A DNA stretch of 55,084 nucleotides from an uncultured Clostridium sp. (GTDB lineage Bacteria > Bacillota > Clostridia > TANB77 > CAG-465), in assembly GCA_947361355.1 (NCBI GenBank), contig CANAIR010000010.1, positions 1 through 55,084 of the forward strand, given 5' to 3'. Under the pieces are notes generated by a model that was not told the origin of the DNA, did no database searches, and saw only the letters and a list, made by a program, of their open reading frames with translations. Numbering within the stretch: position 1 is the stretch's first letter; each line of letters begins with the position of its first letter. The translations under genes and the position numbers were made by a program. Of the stretch, positions 53,203 through 55,084 are shown one piece after another.

Positions 53203-54075
53203 TTATTGATGGATTTTCATATACTCTTGTATACTTGATATATCCGCCAAGTCTTTTCTAGATTTAGTAAATTCTCTTTTTTTACCTGCGCATATTTTTT
53301 TAAATTTAAGTATCGTTTTTAAATCTTCGACCAATACATCTCTATATATCTGACATTTAAAATCTTTTCTTTTTTCCAAAAATATCTCTATTAAGTTTCC
53401 AATTCGATATTTATTATCTTTTACATGTATTACATCAAATTTTGAACTTAACATTTCAAATGCCTTTATATCAACTACCATATCTACATCCCTTATTTCT
53501 TCTCTTAAACCATAAACCATTAAAGAACATCCAGATAATAAGTAAAAATGATCTTTATATTCATCATCTAAAAGACCTAATAGATTAAGTATTTCTACTA
53601 AATCTTTTTCTTTTAATGATAAACCTTCAATATCAAGAAAATCAAAGAAAAATATATTGTTATCATAAAGATTGTTTAGCATATTATAAACATCTGGAAT
53701 TACTATAAATTCTCGATAAATCTTTCTATTTAAATATGCTGCTTTTAATAGTTTAACAAATTTTAAAATTTGCTCATTCTTATAATAAAATACCATCTTA
53801 CCAGTTTCATCAACTCTACAATTTAATTGTTTGTATTCAAGTGGTAAACATTCCTCATCTAGTATTTCATATAAGAACTGATAATAAAAAAAACCATATG
53901 TATTTATAGAATCTAAAGACACAATTTTCTCTACAAATTTTTCTAATTTCAAATTTATAGGATATTTTATCCTATTATTTTTCTTTTCTTTTTTTATATT
54001 GAAGTTATTTTTCATTCTTACTTTTAGATTTAAATATTCCTCAACTGTTTTATGCTCATATTTATTATCATACAT
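53203..54075 (-). CDS. Nucleotidyltransferase-fold-like protein
   Basis: A 290-residue cytosolic protein. The second half contains SGCSLMVYGLREEIRDVDMVVD, which looks like the GS...DxD core of a minimal nucleotidyltransferase fold. The end block KSRKDLADISSIQEYMK resembles the helical tail in AbiEii/MNT-type proteins. The first half (residues 1-170) is helical and unfamiliar; it contains LEYKQLNCRVDETGKMV. The start is at 54075; the frame reaches 54141, but AGAGGTG lies just upstream of ATG 54075. A promoter lies about 55 bp upstream. No partner HEPN or antitoxin gene is visible, so a defence role is not claimed. Confidence 0.65.
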   Translation of the reverse strand: MYDNKYEHKTVEEYLNLKVRMKNNFNIKKEKKNNRIKYPINLKLEKFVEKIVSLDSINTYGFFYYQFLYEILDEECLPLEYKQLNCRVDETGKMVFYYKNEQILKFVKLLKAAYLNRKIYREFIVIPDVYNMLNNLYDNNIFFFDFLDIEGLSLKEKDLVEILNLLGLLDDEYKDHFYLLSGCSLMVYGLREEIRDVDMVVDIKAFEMLSSKFDVIHVKDNKYRIGNLIEIFLEKRKDFKCQIYRDVLVEDLKTILKFKKICAGKKREFTKSRKDLADISSIQEYMKIHQ

Positions 54076-54129
54076 AATTCTTTTTTCACCTCTAAAATTA
54101 TTCTTTGGTCTACGATTACAGTATTTATT

Positions 54130-54158
54130 ATTATAGCACAATATTTTTTATTAGTCAA
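54130..54158 (-). promoter_or_regulatory. Sigma-A promoter of the nucleotidyltransferase-like gene
   Basis: On the minus strand, TTGACT (54153-54158), 17-bp spacer, TATAAT (54130-54135). Confidence 0.8.
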
Positions 54159-54248
54159 ACTTTGCTTATATTTTCACATTATTTTCATACGTAAATTACA
54201 TAATTTTACAATATACAACATTTTTTTACAAAAAAACAACTCTAATGC

Positions 54249-55084
54249 TTACTTAATATACAGTTGGACTCGACCTCCCATACTAGTACCAGTATCGGTT
54301 GTTATATTAGTTCGTCGAAGAGATACTGGATAGTAGTATCCACTACAATTATAGTTACTTCCTCTACGTATTCGACCTAAACTTATAGTATCAGATCCAA
54401 TGTATGTCTCCATTGTCCATTCCCATACATTTCCTACAAAATCGTATATGTTATTCAGACAATATTTGTCATTACTACCTGTTGATATTATTTGGTTTGA
54501 TTGGTCATACCCATTTATACAGTTTATTCCTAAATTTCCAAATCCAGTACTATCTTTATCTATATTTTTATATTCATCCTTTGTTTTTAAAAACCTTATA
54601 GTCTCATCCCAAGATACACCATATATTAAAGTAGATACCACATTTCCCTTTTTTAATTCTTTTCTATCTGGATACATACTTCTTGCTTTTTCTACTATTC
54701 CTCCACCTAAGCTTGTCATACCATTACTCCACATTATATTGCTAGCACATGGTGGTTTATTTTTTTTACTTTGTGCCCTTTGAGAGCCATCTTCAGTTAG
54801 ACTTATTTCATATCTTCCTATATAAAATCCTTTATATTCTTCTACGCTTGCCATCATATTTTCATATTCCTGTATTTCACTCTCACTAGCTTCACTATAT
54901 GGCTCTTCACATTTTTCAAAATCTATCACATGATTGGCTGATGTTTGTATTTCTCCTTTACAATAACCTACTTCTCTTACAAAGGTACTCATATCATCTA
55001 CTGGTATCCATACAAATTGATTTCCTACATCACCTGTATCATTTGCTACATCTGATATTACTAATCCATCCTTTATTACATCTT
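54249..55084 (-). CDS. SUMF1/formylglycine-generating-enzyme-fold protein, 5'-truncated by window edge
   Basis: The C-terminal part of a larger protein; the frame is open to the last base. The visible part begins with a GNQFVWIPVDD block and ends in the FGE-sulfatase fold: GVSWDETIRFL, YDFVGNVWEWTME, RRGSNYNCSGY, then SLRRTNITTDTGTSMGGRV. In formylglycine-generating enzymes two cysteines near the end are catalytic; that pattern is not seen here, so it more likely works as a binding domain. In clostridial genomes this fold is often fused to a prepilin N-terminus, which may lie outside the window. Function unknown. Confidence 0.82.
   Translation of the reverse strand, partial: DVIKDGLVISDVANDTGDVGNQFVWIPVDDMSTFVREVGYCKGEIQTSANHVIDFEKCEEPYSEASESEIQEYENMMASVEEYKGFYIGRYEISLTEDGSQRAQSKKNKPPCASNIMWSNGMTSLGGGIVEKARSMYPDRKELKKGNVVSTLIYGVSWDETIRFLKTKDEYKNIDKDSTGFGNLGINCINGYDQSNQIISTGSNDKYCLNNIYDFVGNVWEWTMETYIGSDTISLGRIRRGSNYNCSGYYYPVSLRRTNITTDTGTSMGGRVQLYIK

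Noticed and set aside
53203-54075. Toxin-antitoxin or abortive-infection pair (MNT/HEPN or AbiE)
   Set aside because: Only a nucleotidyltransferase-like core is seen. No partner gene is adjacent, and flanking genes are separately transcribed.

Overview
The window is very AT-rich, with strong GGAGG-type ribosome binding sites and near-consensus sigma-A promoters. Its gene content points to an anaerobic, spore-forming member of the Clostridia: class III ribonucleotide reductase with its activase and NrdR, the sporulation membrane protein YlbJ, a Clostridia-type U32 peptidase, DUF402 and DUF1385 proteins. An uncultured gut lineage is plausible but cannot be proved from the sequence. Both edges cut genes: a DUF1385 (YqhQ-like) protein at the left and a SUMF1-fold protein at the right.

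Left part (1-12.3 kb): a short-chain dehydrogenase, a tandem pair of unknown paralogues, an AI-2E-family membrane protein, a ferritin-like protein, two coupled unknown genes, a MarR-controlled heterodimeric ABC exporter (three overlapping genes), and a PRPP-synthetase-like protein with a small unknown partner.

12.4-21.1 kb is filled by one 2901-residue secreted protein. It reads as a divergent M26 (IgA1-protease/Zmp family) zinc metallopeptidase. It has a sortase motif near its N-terminus, a cohesin-like domain before that motif and a dockerin-like domain after it. This layout suggests a cell-wall-anchored cohesin and a protease half that could dock back on to it. It is the most striking object in the window.

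21.3-33.5 kb mixes housekeeping genes (U32 peptidase, RlmB, DUF402, LepA) with short unknown genes driven by perfect TTGACA-17-TATAAT promoters, including a cluster with a DnaJ-type zinc-finger protein. It ends with the operon nrdD - small glycyl-radical-tail protein - nrdG - nrdR. That operon has a sigma-A promoter and a clear NrdR box just downstream of it. NrdD carries three tandem 34-residue repeats as an insertion. The 94-residue protein behind it repeats NrdD's glycyl-radical tail at about 93% DNA identity, so it could be a spare radical domain comparable in idea to GrcA (YfiD).

33.7-43.8 kb is a surface region: a prepilin-like protein preceded by a (TG)n tract, a beta-CASP metallo-hydrolase, and an operon of two paralogous single-pass membrane proteins plus a 1406-residue secreted protein.

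44-55 kb holds PriA, a frameshifted AAA-ATPase/PD-(D/E)XK gene, GlmM, a P-loop CMP-kinase-like protein lacking the Walker A lysine next to RpoZ, a SAM methyltransferase, YlbJ, a small Gln/Tyr-rich protein, a nucleotidyltransferase-like protein and the partial SUMF1-fold protein. I saw no rRNA or tRNA genes, CRISPR array, insertion sequence or recognisable prophage.
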